A DNA stretch of 64,000 nt from the NCBI GenBank assembly GCA_000151295.1, contig GG745343.1, positions 838,664 through 902,663 on the forward strand, read 5' to 3'. The DNA is from Allomyces macrogynus ATCC 38327 (lineage: Eukaryota > Blastocladiomycota > Blastocladiomycetes > Blastocladiales > Blastocladiaceae). The position numbers were made by a program, and so were the translations under genes. A model generated the notes under the pieces. It made no database searches. It was given only the letters and a program-made list of their open reading frames with translations, and was not told the origin of the DNA. Of this stretch, positions 22,792-32,848 are shown in pieces. The first letter of the stretch is position 1; every line of letters begins with the position of its first letter.

Positions 22792-25700
22792 CTATGGCGC
22801 ACCGTTGGCCGTTTCCGGCTTGGGCTCGACCTTGTTGTCTGCTGAGTTGACCGCGCTCTCGGTGGTCGATCGCGGCGGCGGGATCGGTGCCGGCAGTGGG
22901 GGCATGTCCCTTGCGGGATCGGTCGGTTCAGGACCGTTTGGTTGCGGCGCCGCATCGACCTCTTGTTGTGACTCGGGTTCGGGCTCCTGTTGCGGCTCGG
23001 AACCGTGCTCCCGTCGCAGCTCGGACAGGGGCTCCTTGGGCGGCTCGGGGTCATGTTCCGTCGACGATTCGTTGGGCTCCTGCGGCTGCGCGGGCTCCTC
23101 GCTTACTGCCGGCACGGGCTCGCCCTCGTGCGTCGGCTCGTCATTGTGCGTCGGCTCGGGTGCGTCCGTGGACTCCGGTTCTGGATCGGCTGCTGGCGGC
23201 TCGGGCTCTGGGACTGCTGGTGCCGGTCCCGGCTCCCCTGAGCGCTCTTCGGCGACCGCGACCGCCGACACGACCTTATTCGTAGTCTCCGCGCTTACCG
23301 CCACGTCCGCTGACCCATCCACCTCCCCCATCGGCGGGGGCGGCGGCACCGGTCTCGGCATCGGCGGCACATGCGCATCCGCGTCCCCGAACCCACCGCC
23401 ATCATCCACGACGTGCACGTATGCCGGCTCGACCGCGACGTCCGCCCACGGCCCATTCTCGCCCTCGGCGACTGCAATGTGCGCGCACGCGGCCACATCA
23501 ATCACGCCCGGCGCGAGCGGGACACACGGCACGTGCACGGTCTCGACCCCCTTTGCGGGCACCGCGACACTGACGCGCACGCGGCCCGTGACAATCAGCG
23601 CCGCGTCTGACTTGAACTCGATCTGCACACTCAACGCGCGGGTCGTCGAATTGACCAGGGTCAAGACCGCATCGAGCGGGGTGTACCGCGCGTGCGCGGC
23701 GTCCGGCAGGGCCAGTTCGGCCGCGAGTGCCGGCGGGCGCGGGACGGTGATTCGCGCGACGCCAGTCCACGAATTGAGCGTCCATGCAAAGTACACGGTG
23801 GACCAGTCGCATGGCGCGTCGAGGAGCGACGCGGGGCACGCGACGGGCATCGTCGCGCGCCAGTCCCCGTTGTCGGACGACTGCGGCAGGAACACGTGCG
23901 TGACCGTCTGCCTTGGCGCGAGAACGTAGGTCTCGGACGGCGCGGCATCGGGCGCATGGAACGTGCCCGCGAGCGCCTGGTGCAGGGCATCAACGGCGAT
24001 GGCGAGCGCGCCGTGCGCAAACCATTGCGTCCGCGCGGTCGTGACGGCGAGCAGCGGGACCATGGTGACATGAACGGGCAGCTGGTAAGTCATGCTGCCG
24101 TTGGTGCCGTACCGCCAAGTGAATGTCGCGACGGCCGCGTCCCACTGAATCCATGCGACGACGTGCGCGGTCGCGCCGGCGTCGAGACTCGTCGGCCACG
24201 CGGCATCGTCGTCGAGACACACGCGCACGCGTGCGGCGTCAAGGTCGTCGGAGTCCGGCAAGAGACCAGGCACGGCGCCGCGATCGACGTTGAACGCAAT
24301 CGGTCCGGTCGCCACCATTCCGGCATTGTGCAAGACAATATCGACGCGCTGGATCTGCGATGCGAAGACAACCGACGGCAAGTCGAGCGTCACGTCGAGT
24401 TTCGGCCGCGGCGCCGTGACCGTGACCGTGATCGGGTGCCGCAAGGGTACGCGGATCGGGATCATATCGTGCAGCCGGTAGGTGAGCGACGCGATCGTGG
24501 AGGTGCCGACGGCCAGACCCGTGAGCGTGAACTTGGCCGTGATATCGGCGAGCGGGTCGCATTCGAGTGCGGCCGCGGCACCGCCGTCGTGCGTGACGGC
24601 GACGACGCTTGTGTCGTCGGCGAGAAAGGCGGGCGCGCAGATCGACATGGGGATTTGCATTGGGTTGACGAACGTCGCTTGCCACGTCGACGACTCTACA
24701 ATTGATCCATCTGGAGTCAGAATACGATGAGGACTCGCATCAACCCGAGCCCAGACGCACCATGCACGCACAGCGTGATCGTATCCGGGACCAGCACGTC
24801 CGGCACAATCTGATCCAACTCCTGGACGACCGCCTGTGCGTGTGAATGCTGGCTATAGAGGTACATCAACTCCTCGAGCACCAGGCTCTGCCCCGGGTGC
24901 ACGAGCCGCATCATTTCACTCACGGCCGCATCCAGTTGCGCGACATGGTAATACTGCCTTCCGAGCGCCAAGTGCACATGGTCGCTCATCCACGTCCACC
25001 GTGCGGGCAAGTACCGCTGCGCGACCGAGTAGCACCGAATCGAGTGTGCGCGCAGCTGCGCCTTGGTGTACCGGTTGCCGGCCAGCACCAGGTAAATCAG
25101 CGCCTTGCGGCGCATCCCGCGGTGCAAGAACATGGCGGCCGCCTGCTCGAGCGCGAGCGCACTGCGCACGTCCGAATCGAGCGTCGCCTGTCGGACATAA
25201 ACGCCCGCGGCACCTGCGGGGTCGTCGTCCGCGAGCAGCGGCGCCAGTAACAGGGTTGCGCGTGCGGCATAGTGTGGCGCCCTCGCGCGCGTCGCGTACG
25301 TCGATACGGCGAGTTCGTGGTTCGCGTCGGCGTCCTTTGCGGCACCGAGCAACGCGTGGCACAGGGCCATCATTTCATGCGCCCCCGCAAGGTACCGCCA
25401 CGCGCGGTCGGTCGTATAGGCACGCGCGGCCGTCTGGTACGTCTGCAGCGCAAGCCGGTAGTCGCGCAGCATGAACGCGTAGTCACCGAGTTTGCGCAGG
25501 AGCGCTTCGTGCGCCGAGTGCGCATACGCGATTCCGTGGCCCGACGTCGGGGACGTGTTGCCCGTGCCCGCGGCGGGGGACGCGGATCGGCCAAAGTACT
25601 TGCGTGACGCCGAGAATAACCGGCCCGTGATCCCGCGCCGTGGCGCCGCAACGGTCTCGTTCCAGAGCGCGGTGCTGCGTTGCATGTAAGGGACGAGTAG

Positions 25701-26686
25701 GTGGTTGAGCAGCGACGACATGAGCGCGCGCGCGCCGGCGATCGCGGCCATGTCGACTTGCACGAGGGAAGGGGTCGGGCGCGCGTCGGGTGCGGATCCC
25801 GTCACGGTGGTCGTGATGCTCGTCATCCACTCGTGCTCGGCGCGGAGCGGCGCCCACACGTCGGGCGCCACGGCCGACGTGTCGTTGCTCAAGGGCCGGA
25901 GCGGCAGTGCCGCGCAGTAGAGGCCAAACGCACGTTTCATGGCATCGAGCATGCCCGTGCACGCATAGTCGTCAACGTCACCATCGTGCAAGAGCACATG
26001 GTACCGCTGCAAATTCGGGTCCATCCATCCTTGCTCGAATACAGGTAGCGACGAGGCCAGGTTCGTGAGCCTTGCGAGCGCGGCGACGGGTTCCGGGCAC
26101 CGCGTCGAGACGACGTAGAGAATGGCTATTGGGTGCTCAAAGCAATCGTGCTCAGTGGCTGGGAACAGGCTCAGGAACCATTTGCGGTACCGGTCGAACC
26201 AGGGCGTCGGGTACCGGTCGGTATCTGCGGCAGACAGACAGGCAGGTGAGAACATGGTCAGCAGCGGTCTCCAAAATCGTTCATGATCACAACTGCAGTC
26301 GCGCGCATACCCTCGTCGCTCGACCCTGTCGTCGACTCGCCGCCTTGCTGCACCTCTCCGACATTGGCCACGACCTCGGCGAGCGCGCGGTCCGACACGT
26401 CGGCCGCCGACACGGGTGGGTCCATCAGGTTGATTTCGACGAGCCGGATCGGGAAGTCCGGGACCGAGTACATGTTGCCAAACGCATCGCGGCAGTGTAC
26501 GGGCGCCGCAGCAAACGGGGCCAGGAAATGGCTTAGGGACGAGATGCCGCGCTCGGCGAGTAACGGGCGCACGTCGGGCGTGGTGATGATGGCAACTTTA
26601 GGGGCCAGCACCGAGTGCACCCAGTGCGTCGCGGCCGGGCTCGCGCGCACGTCGCGCGGGGACCGGTCGGAGAGAAATGCGTCCAT
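22792..26686 (-). CDS. TRS85: TRAPP complex subunit Trs85/TRAPPC8
   Basis: Three exons (26686-26311, 26224-24761, 24710-22792) give 1252 aa. Trs85 defines the TRAPPIII complex, a Rab (Ypt1/Rab1) exchange factor used in autophagy and early secretory traffic. The signature WFDRYRKWFLSLFPATEHDC followed by FEHPIAILYVVST is clear. Upstream is VAIITTPDVRPLLAERG with the FGNMYSVPDFPIR segment, and downstream are TPR-like helices (AHSAHEALLRKLGDYAFMLR). The last exon encodes beta-sandwich (ASH-like) repeats. It ends in a Pro/Glu-rich low-complexity tail of roughly 150 residues not typical of the family. The second intron is only 50 nt. It is divergent with NOP16. Confidence 0.88.
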
Positions 26687-27332
26687 GGTATGCGGTGCAG
26701 GTGCTCGCGACCTTCAGATCGGCTTGGTGCAAAAAAGTACGCGGTTGGGGTTGAGCTCGCGACTCCAGGACACGTCGCGTCGCGCACGTCACGTCGGCGC
26801 CGCGAATTCGGCTGCTGCTGCGGCTGATCTTGCTTGACACGGTGGAGACGACGTGCCCGTGCCGTGGCTCGCGGTCCAGGGCGTTGATGCTGCTCGGCGC
26901 CAAGTCTTGCCGTGGTGGCGCCGCTGGGCGTGTGCGCGCCGAATGCCGGCGGCTTCGTGTCCAAAGCGCGTCGCGCGCCCGACTTGCGAGGCAGACAAGT
27001 TGCAGTCGCGAGTGCTGGTGCCGGTTCGTCGCGCGTGTGGGCCGTGTCGGTGCTTGGCAAGTGCAGCTGCTGAGAAGGATTGGGTCGGAGGTCGTGGAGG
27101 CCAACCGTGGCGGCAAGGGTCAATGATGGCAGCATGTTGCTTTGGCACAGACGGCCGACGCGCCTGCCTGGGAACGGGTCGCGGGACCGCACATGATGCA
27201 CGTCAACACGCCCCACCTCGACGCGCCCCACCATCGCCGTGCACCATCGCCATTTCGATCTTCAACGCGAGCACGAGCAGCTGCCCCGTGAACCCCGACC
27301 CAACCAACGCGACCCGCCGCACCCGCCCCACC
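26687..27332. promoter_or_regulatory. Divergent intergenic region, TRS85 / NOP16
   Basis: 646 bases between divergent start codons. The NOP16 frame stays open upstream to 26853 but without family similarity, so I treat it as 5' UTR or promoter. Confidence 0.55.
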
Positions 27333-28055
27333 ATGGCCCGCCCCGCCGCCCGCCGCAAGATCAAGAACCCCTCGCTCAAGGTCTCGCGCCGCACGCAAAA
27401 GAAGCACTTCCGCAAGCAAAAACTCGTGGCGCACCCCATCGTCGCCGAGGCCTGGGACAACACCAAGACCGTCAAGGCCAACTACGAGAAGATTGGTCTC
27501 ACGCTCGCCCTCAATTCGACCGACAAGGCCGCCGGCGCCACCGTCGCGGGCGCACCGGGAATTATTGTCACAGAGAACGGCAAGAAGATCCCGCTCTCTG
27601 ACCTCGCCGCGACCATGCACAATGGTGTCGTCGTGCAGTCGGCGACCGTCCACCGCGACGCCAACGGCAACGTGACGGGCTACGACATGCCCGACCTGGA
27701 CCCGCTCGAGCCCGAGTTCGACAAGGTCCTGCGCGCCCACACGCAGGCAAAGCTCGCGCAATCTGCGTCCAAGACCGTCAAGGACCTCGTCGCGCTTGCG
27801 CAGTCCGGGATCGTCAAGGCACGGCTACCGTCGTCGGGCGAGCTCGACTGGCTGCACGCGCTCGTCTCCAAGCACGGCGACAATTACACAGCCATGTTCA
27901 AGGACAAGAAGCTCAACGTCTACCAGCACACGGTCCCGCAGCTCAAGAGCAAGTTGAAAAAATATTTTGACTACTTGCGCGACCTCAAGGACATTGAGCC
28001 GAACCCGGAAGCCGCTGTCGAAATGGCACGGCCACCAGTGCCGTCGTTTGAGTGA
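27333..28055 (+). CDS. NOP16: Nucleolar ribosome-biogenesis protein Nop16
   Basis: Single exon, 240 aa. Nop16 is part of pre-60S particles in the nucleolus. The start MARPAARRKIKNPSLKVSRR is the conserved basic N-terminus (nuclear signal and RNA-binding). IVAEAWDNTKTVKANYEKIG with GLTLALN follows, matching the family pattern of HPI-x-A-x-W-D...NY-x-K-LGL. The C-terminal block is LVSKHGDNYTAMFKDKKLNV then QHTVPQLKSKLKKY. The upstream open frame is ignored because this ATG gives the exact family N-terminus. It is one of only two complete recognised genes here without an intron. Confidence 0.92.
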   Translation: MARPAARRKIKNPSLKVSRRTQKKHFRKQKLVAHPIVAEAWDNTKTVKANYEKIGLTLALNSTDKAAGATVAGAPGIIVTENGKKIPLSDLAATMHNGVVVQSATVHRDANGNVTGYDMPDLDPLEPEFDKVLRAHTQAKLAQSASKTVKDLVALAQSGIVKARLPSSGELDWLHALVSKHGDNYTAMFKDKKLNVYQHTVPQLKSKLKKYFDYLRDLKDIEPNPEAAVEMARPPVPSFE

Positions 28056-28757
28056 ACGTTGCTTGCTCGAGGCACACGCACGCCGTCAATCGGCCCCGCG
28101 TGGTGCAGCCCAGCGGGCACTCTCTTGGCGGTCTTTCATTTTTCCTCTTTTTTCGTTGCTTTGGGCGTGCTGGCCGTTGAGAGCGTGGCAGCTCGGGTTC
28201 CTTTTTCCGGTGCTCCTCGTGTCCTGGGGGGCCCGCTGTAGATAAAAACATTGATTTCCGATGCTCCAAACCGTCCTTCATTCGTTTTCATTTTCTCAGC
28301 AGCCAGGTCAGCTGTCGCCACTCAAACGGCAAACTGCACCGATGTCCATGGCTCCACACACCATTCTCAACATGGTCGTTCTCCAAACGCTCAAATGCAC
28401 AATCATGGCCAGCAACGAAAATGGATTTGAACTGTTTCCTGCTATGTCAACTATTGGAAGTATGTGTTTGACCGTGTCTGACCGTGTCTGACCGTGTCTG
28501 ACCATGTCTGACAACTTCGGTGTGTCGTCACCAAAATACGATCCGAGACCCTCACAATGCGCTCCTGGAACTCGAGGTCGTCTCAACCACGTAGTCGTGT
28601 ATGAAATGTTGCGCAACCAAACATCTCATCGCAACTCACCCTTGATTGCTTTCCTGTCGTGTTTCTCTCTGAACAACTGGAAAGAGGGGACCACCAACGT
28701 TCACACACAGCAACAAAAATCCAGCTGCAAAATCTGTATTCTCCACTCTCCCCACGC
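28056..28757. other. Convergent intergenic region with a short tandem repeat
   Basis: Space between the 3' ends of NOP16 and OLA1. Less GC-rich than the genes. Apart from the 10-bp repeat listed separately nothing is recognised. Confidence 0.55.
28469..28508. repeat. 10-bp tandem repeat, four copies
   Basis: TGACCGTGTC is repeated three times perfectly and once with one change (TGACCATGTC), followed by a partial fifth copy. Non-coding. Confidence 0.9.
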
Positions 28758-30447
28758 TCACTTCTTACCGCGCGTTGTCACGTTGAACTGGAAGTGAATG
28801 ATATCGCCCGACTTGACGACATACGTCTTCCCCTCCTGGCGGTACTTGCCCGCGGCCTTGATGTTGGCCATCGACTTCTGCCCGCCGCAGAGCGACTTGA
28901 AGTCGTCGAACGCCACGACCTCGGCCTTGATGAACCCGCGCTCGAAATCTGTATGAATGACACCAGCCGCCTGCGGCGCAAGCGCGCCGTTGCGAATCGT
29001 CCAGGCGCGCACTTCCTTGTCGCCGGCCGTGAAGTAGTAGATCAGGTCGAGCGCCGTGTACCCTTGCTTGATGATCTTGGGCAACACGGACACGGCGCCG
29101 GTTTCCTTGAGGTAGGCGGCCTGCGCGGCCGGGTCGTCGCGCTTGTCCCAGAGGGTTTGCTCGAATTCGACCGAGAACGGGATCATCACGCCGCCGCCAT
29201 GCGACTGCACCCACTGGTGGATCTTGGCGAGCCACTTGTTCTTCTTGCGAATGTAGTCCTTGGCCGACATGTTAATCAGGTAGGTCACGGGCTTGGTCGT
29301 GATCAGGTTGAGCTGTGTGAGGGGTGCGAGAGAAATGGGTGAGTGATTGTGTTCACGGCTCCAAAACGCGTCCAAAAGGCGCGCGCAAAAACGCACCTTC
29401 TCGTTGATCAGCTCGACCTCGCCCGTGCTCCACTCACCGTCGCGCACCGGCTTGCTCGCCTCGAGCATCTACACGTCACGCACCACCCGCAAGTCAATCT
29501 CCCACCCACTGTCACCCCACACACCCCAGACCCAATCCTCCCCAACGCACCGTCTTGAGCTTGTCCATGGTCTCATTGAAGATCGCGCTCAGCTTAAACT
29601 TGCCACCGGTCTTGCGCACGGCCTGTTCCTCGACGGCAATCGCCTTGTTCACAAACTCGAGGTCCTTCTTGCACAGTTCCGACTGAATCGTTTCAAGATC
29701 GCGCACCGGGTCGACCGAGTCGTCGACGTGCACGACATCGTCCGAATCGAACGCGCGCACCACGTGGTAGATGCCGTCGACCGCCTGAATGTGCGAGAGG
29801 AAGGCGTTGCCAAGACCAGCGCCCTCGGCTGCGCCCTTGATCAGACCGGCAATGTCGGTGACCTGGTGGAGCGCAAGGGGGGGATGAGAAATTGCGCGCG
29901 GTGAGCGGAACAGGATGTGGGGAGAATATGGACCATGAGGTAGGCCGGGTACTGGCTGGGCGGGTTCCAGATGTTGCACAGGTAGTCGTAGCGCTCGTCG
30001 GGCACTGCACACCGCGCCCTGGAAATTGGTGGAGAACGCGCAGAAATTAGCTGCGGAGCAGCAGGGGCGCGGCGGGAGGGATGTGGACGCACTCGTTGGG
30101 CTCAATCCTGGACAACATTGCGGATTATGGCGCGGTTAGCATCCGACACGCGCAAAGTTCGACCAAGCGGATGGACTTGATACCAACGTGCAGAACGGGT
30201 AGTTCTCTGCGGCGGCGGCCTGCTGCGTGAGCAGGTTGAACAGACTCGACTTGCTAGTGACAGGAGACGCTCACGGCGGTGAGCACGAGCGGACAGACGC
30301 GAGTTACGAGCGCGCCTGCGGCGGGAGGGTGGTGCTCGCGACGGACCCGACGTTGGGCAGACCGACAACACCCATCTTCAGGTTGTTGCGGACGCGGCCA
30401 AAGCGCACGACGTTGGTTGCCTCGGGGGCAGCGGCCTTGGGCGGCAT
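28758..30447 (-). CDS. OLA1: Obg-like ATPase 1 (YchF/OLA1)
   Basis: Seven exons (30447-30347, 30253-30188, 30107-30093, 30018-29934, 29862-29551, 29468-29397, 29312-28758) give 401 aa, close to the usual 394-396. OLA1 is a cytosolic P-loop ATPase of the TRAFAC class that associates with ribosomes and stress responses. Walker A is GLPNVGKSS (residues 29-37), split by intron 1. Switch/G3 is DIAGLIKGAAEGAGLGNAFL. The C-terminal TGS domain includes AGVIHTDFERGFIKAEVVAF and ends FNVTTRGKK. The third exon is just 15 nt, giving IEPNEARCAVPDERYDYL across the joins. The G4 region reads NMSAKDYIRKKNKWL, where animal and yeast proteins have NLSE: the acidic residue is replaced by Ala. Confidence 0.93.
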
Positions 30448-31151
30448 GGTGGAGGTCGGTCGAGTTGGTTGGGAACGCGAATCTGCAACGTTCAGGTTGC
30501 AGCAACTTGCAGCTCGGCTGGTGGACGGCGACAACGTGATGGACGCGACGACGACGCCGAGCAACAACCGGCGCGGCGTGCGCCACAGCACCTGGGTTTG
30601 CGCGAGGACGGCGGAGTGGACGTGCGCGAGCGTCAGGCGCGGTCATGTGTGCCGTTACCGCGCAATCTCTCTCTGGCTCACCAGCCCGAAAGGCACGAAG
30701 TCACAAGCACACACCATTTCCACTTGACATGTCGACGATTCATTCTGCATTTCACAAATCAGACAGCGCGCCGCCAGCAAGAGAACAAAAAGTCAAAACT
30801 GCACAGATGATGGCAAAACCCGCCCGGGAGGATCAAAATGCGACCAGCATGCATGGCGCCTCCAACGGGCAACAATGAAAAATTACAGCGAAGCCAAAAG
30901 GCACCGACCGGGAACACGACCAAGGAGCACAAATGGGCCGCGACGACGAAAATATTGAGAACAAAGGGGCGGCAGCGGGGCCAGCCGCGCACAACACCGC
31001 CACCGAGCAACACGCCACTGCAAGGTGTCCTGTGAGAACCAGGTTGCTGTCGTGAGTTTCGTGGACCCGAAGCTTGTGGCGAGCGCAAACGTGCGCATGC
31101 ACGAGGAGAACGCACACACGACGCGTCCGACGCGCGCGAACACGACGGCGA
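30448..31151. other. Intergenic, no gene seen
   Basis: OLA1 5' flank and 3' flank of the next minus-strand gene. No coding signal recognised. Confidence 0.55.
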
Positions 31152-31949
31152 CTACTCCTCGGCCGCGGCGATGGGCTCGGGCGCGACGGGCAGCGGCATC
31201 ACGTCGTTGGGCTCGACGGCAGTGACCCCCTTTTCAAGATCGTCCTCGAAGTGCACCGACCGGGCGACCGACGGGTCGCGACTGCGCGACCGGGACGTGC
31301 GCGACGCCGACCGCCCACGCGACGTGGACCGTCCACGGTTCGCGAGCGTCTCCGGCAACGGCGGCACGGGCGGAATGGCCGAGTCCAGGAGAATCCCCTT
31401 TTCGCGCGCCTCGGCGAGGATCGCGTTGCGTTCATCAAGCGCGCGGTCGAGCGCGACCTTGACCATGGCCAGTTCCTCGATCGCGCGCTGACGGCGCGCG
31501 TGGGACGACTGGTAGAGTTCGGCGAGCGCGTGGTTGCGAGCCAGTTCCGAGTACAGCGAGTCGCGCACGTCGTCGAGCTCGCGGCGCGTGCGGTCGAGCT
31601 CCCACTGCTGCTCCTTGAGCGCGCGCTCGAGGGCTAACTCGTGCTGCGTCTTGGCGGCGAGTTCCTTGGCCGACGCGGCGCCCAGCAGATCGCCACGTGC
31701 AATGGCAGCGGCCGCGTCTTGCAGGTTGGCGAGCGTGATCATAATGTCGTCGCGCAAGCGCAGGACAGGGGCCTCGACCGAGTCGGCGACGGCGGTCGGG
31801 ACCAGGGCCGTGACGGTGCGCTGCACGAGCGAGACGAGCGTGCCGAGCACGACGGCCGACGGGCTCTTGGACCGCGAGCGCAGCGATCCGGAGGTGGTCG
31901 TGCGGCCGCGCGTCTCTTCGGTCACGGTGGGCGCGTCGTTGTCGGACAT
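31152..31949 (-). CDS. Coiled-coil protein of unknown function
   Basis: Single-exon frame, 265 aa from MSDNDAP. An in-frame ATG at 32042 would add 31 residues (MHRALAFLASRGSS), which could be a presequence. Both have A at -3, so the start is uncertain. Residues ~50-80 contain a hydrophobic stretch (AVVLGTLVSLVQRTVTALVP). A long heptad-like helix rich in Leu/Arg/Glu follows (ELALERALKEQQWELDRTRR onward). Near the end is an RS/SR-rich patch (GRSTSRGRSASRTSRSRSRD) and then an acidic tail. I do not recognise the family. Confidence 0.6.
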   Translation of the reverse strand: MSDNDAPTVTEETRGRTTTSGSLRSRSKSPSAVVLGTLVSLVQRTVTALVPTAVADSVEAPVLRLRDDIMITLANLQDAAAAIARGDLLGAASAKELAAKTQHELALERALKEQQWELDRTRRELDDVRDSLYSELARNHALAELYQSSHARRQRAIEELAMVKVALDRALDERNAILAEAREKGILLDSAIPPVPPLPETLANRGRSTSRGRSASRTSRSRSRDPSVARSVHFEDDLEKGVTAVEPNDVMPLPVAPEPIAAAEE

Positions 31950-32848
31950 GTTGGCACTGGTGGATGGGTCGCGGGTGCTTGCGGAGGGAGCGTCGGTCGT
32001 AGAGGAGCCCCGGGACGCGAGAAAGGCGAGAGCGCGGTGCATGGTCGGGTTCTTGAGTGCCGTCGCGGAGCAGCAGGTGTGGAGGCGGTAGGCCCGAGCA
32101 GGAAAGGAGCGAGCAGGAGTTTGTGCAGCCAGTGCGTCGTTGCAGGTGCGGATCGTGGTCCGGATCGACCACGTCGTGCAGGGAGGCCATGAACGAAGAC
32201 GCGACGCGTGAAAGATGATGCAGCAAGCTGGACGCGCCGGTGGGGCCTGCCTGGTTTGGCAAGCTGCCTGGGCACCACGACACGCGTGATCGACGCCACG
32301 CACGTGCGTTTGAAGCGATGAAGTGCAGGTGCCTGGGCGTGCTGCGGTGAAACACTCACACGTGAAACACCGGTATAAAACAGAGGTCTGTGACGTGTGC
32401 GGTGAAGCGATGCGGAATCAGGGCAACTGCCTGCCCACTCGCGCGCTCCACTTCGAACACGTGTGCCGCAGCTCCTTGGCACGACGACGGACCACGTCCG
32501 ACAGCAACCGCGTCCGACAGCAACCGCGACGACGACGACGACGAGGACCCTCCTCTGAGCAGCTGCAATCCACGACGGACGGCCCGCAGTCGTGCCGGCA
32601 CTGCATCAGCGCGCCCGACGACTTTGCGCCCCTCGCTCTCCGACTGTGAAGCTGCAATCAAGTGCTTTGGCCGCGCCACCGCCAGGCCGAGAACACCTAA
32701 CCCCGCACGAAGTCTTGGCACCACGAATCAAGGGCACGGCGTCGCTCGCTGCCAAGGAACTACCATTCAACTCTCGCGCCAGGCTGTCTGGTCGACGGTT
32801 TTTCGACCAGTCGCTTCGTTGCCCGCTCCTTGCGCGGCCGCCGCCATC
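31950..32848. promoter_or_regulatory. Divergent intergenic region with TATA-like site
   Basis: About 900 bases between the coiled-coil gene and the U-box-rhomboid gene. A TATAAAA at 32374-32380 on the plus strand is far (475 bases) from the rhomboid start codon, so it may or may not be a core promoter. No gene seen. Confidence 0.45.

Noticed and set aside
23692..24705. 337-codon plus-strand open frame
   Set aside because: Antisense shadow of the TRS85 last exon, Arg/Gly-rich without motifs.
26853..27332. Upstream extension of the NOP16 frame (160 codons)
   Set aside because: The conserved Nop16 N-terminus begins at the ATG at 27333; the upstream part lacks family similarity and is Arg/Cys/Trp-rich.
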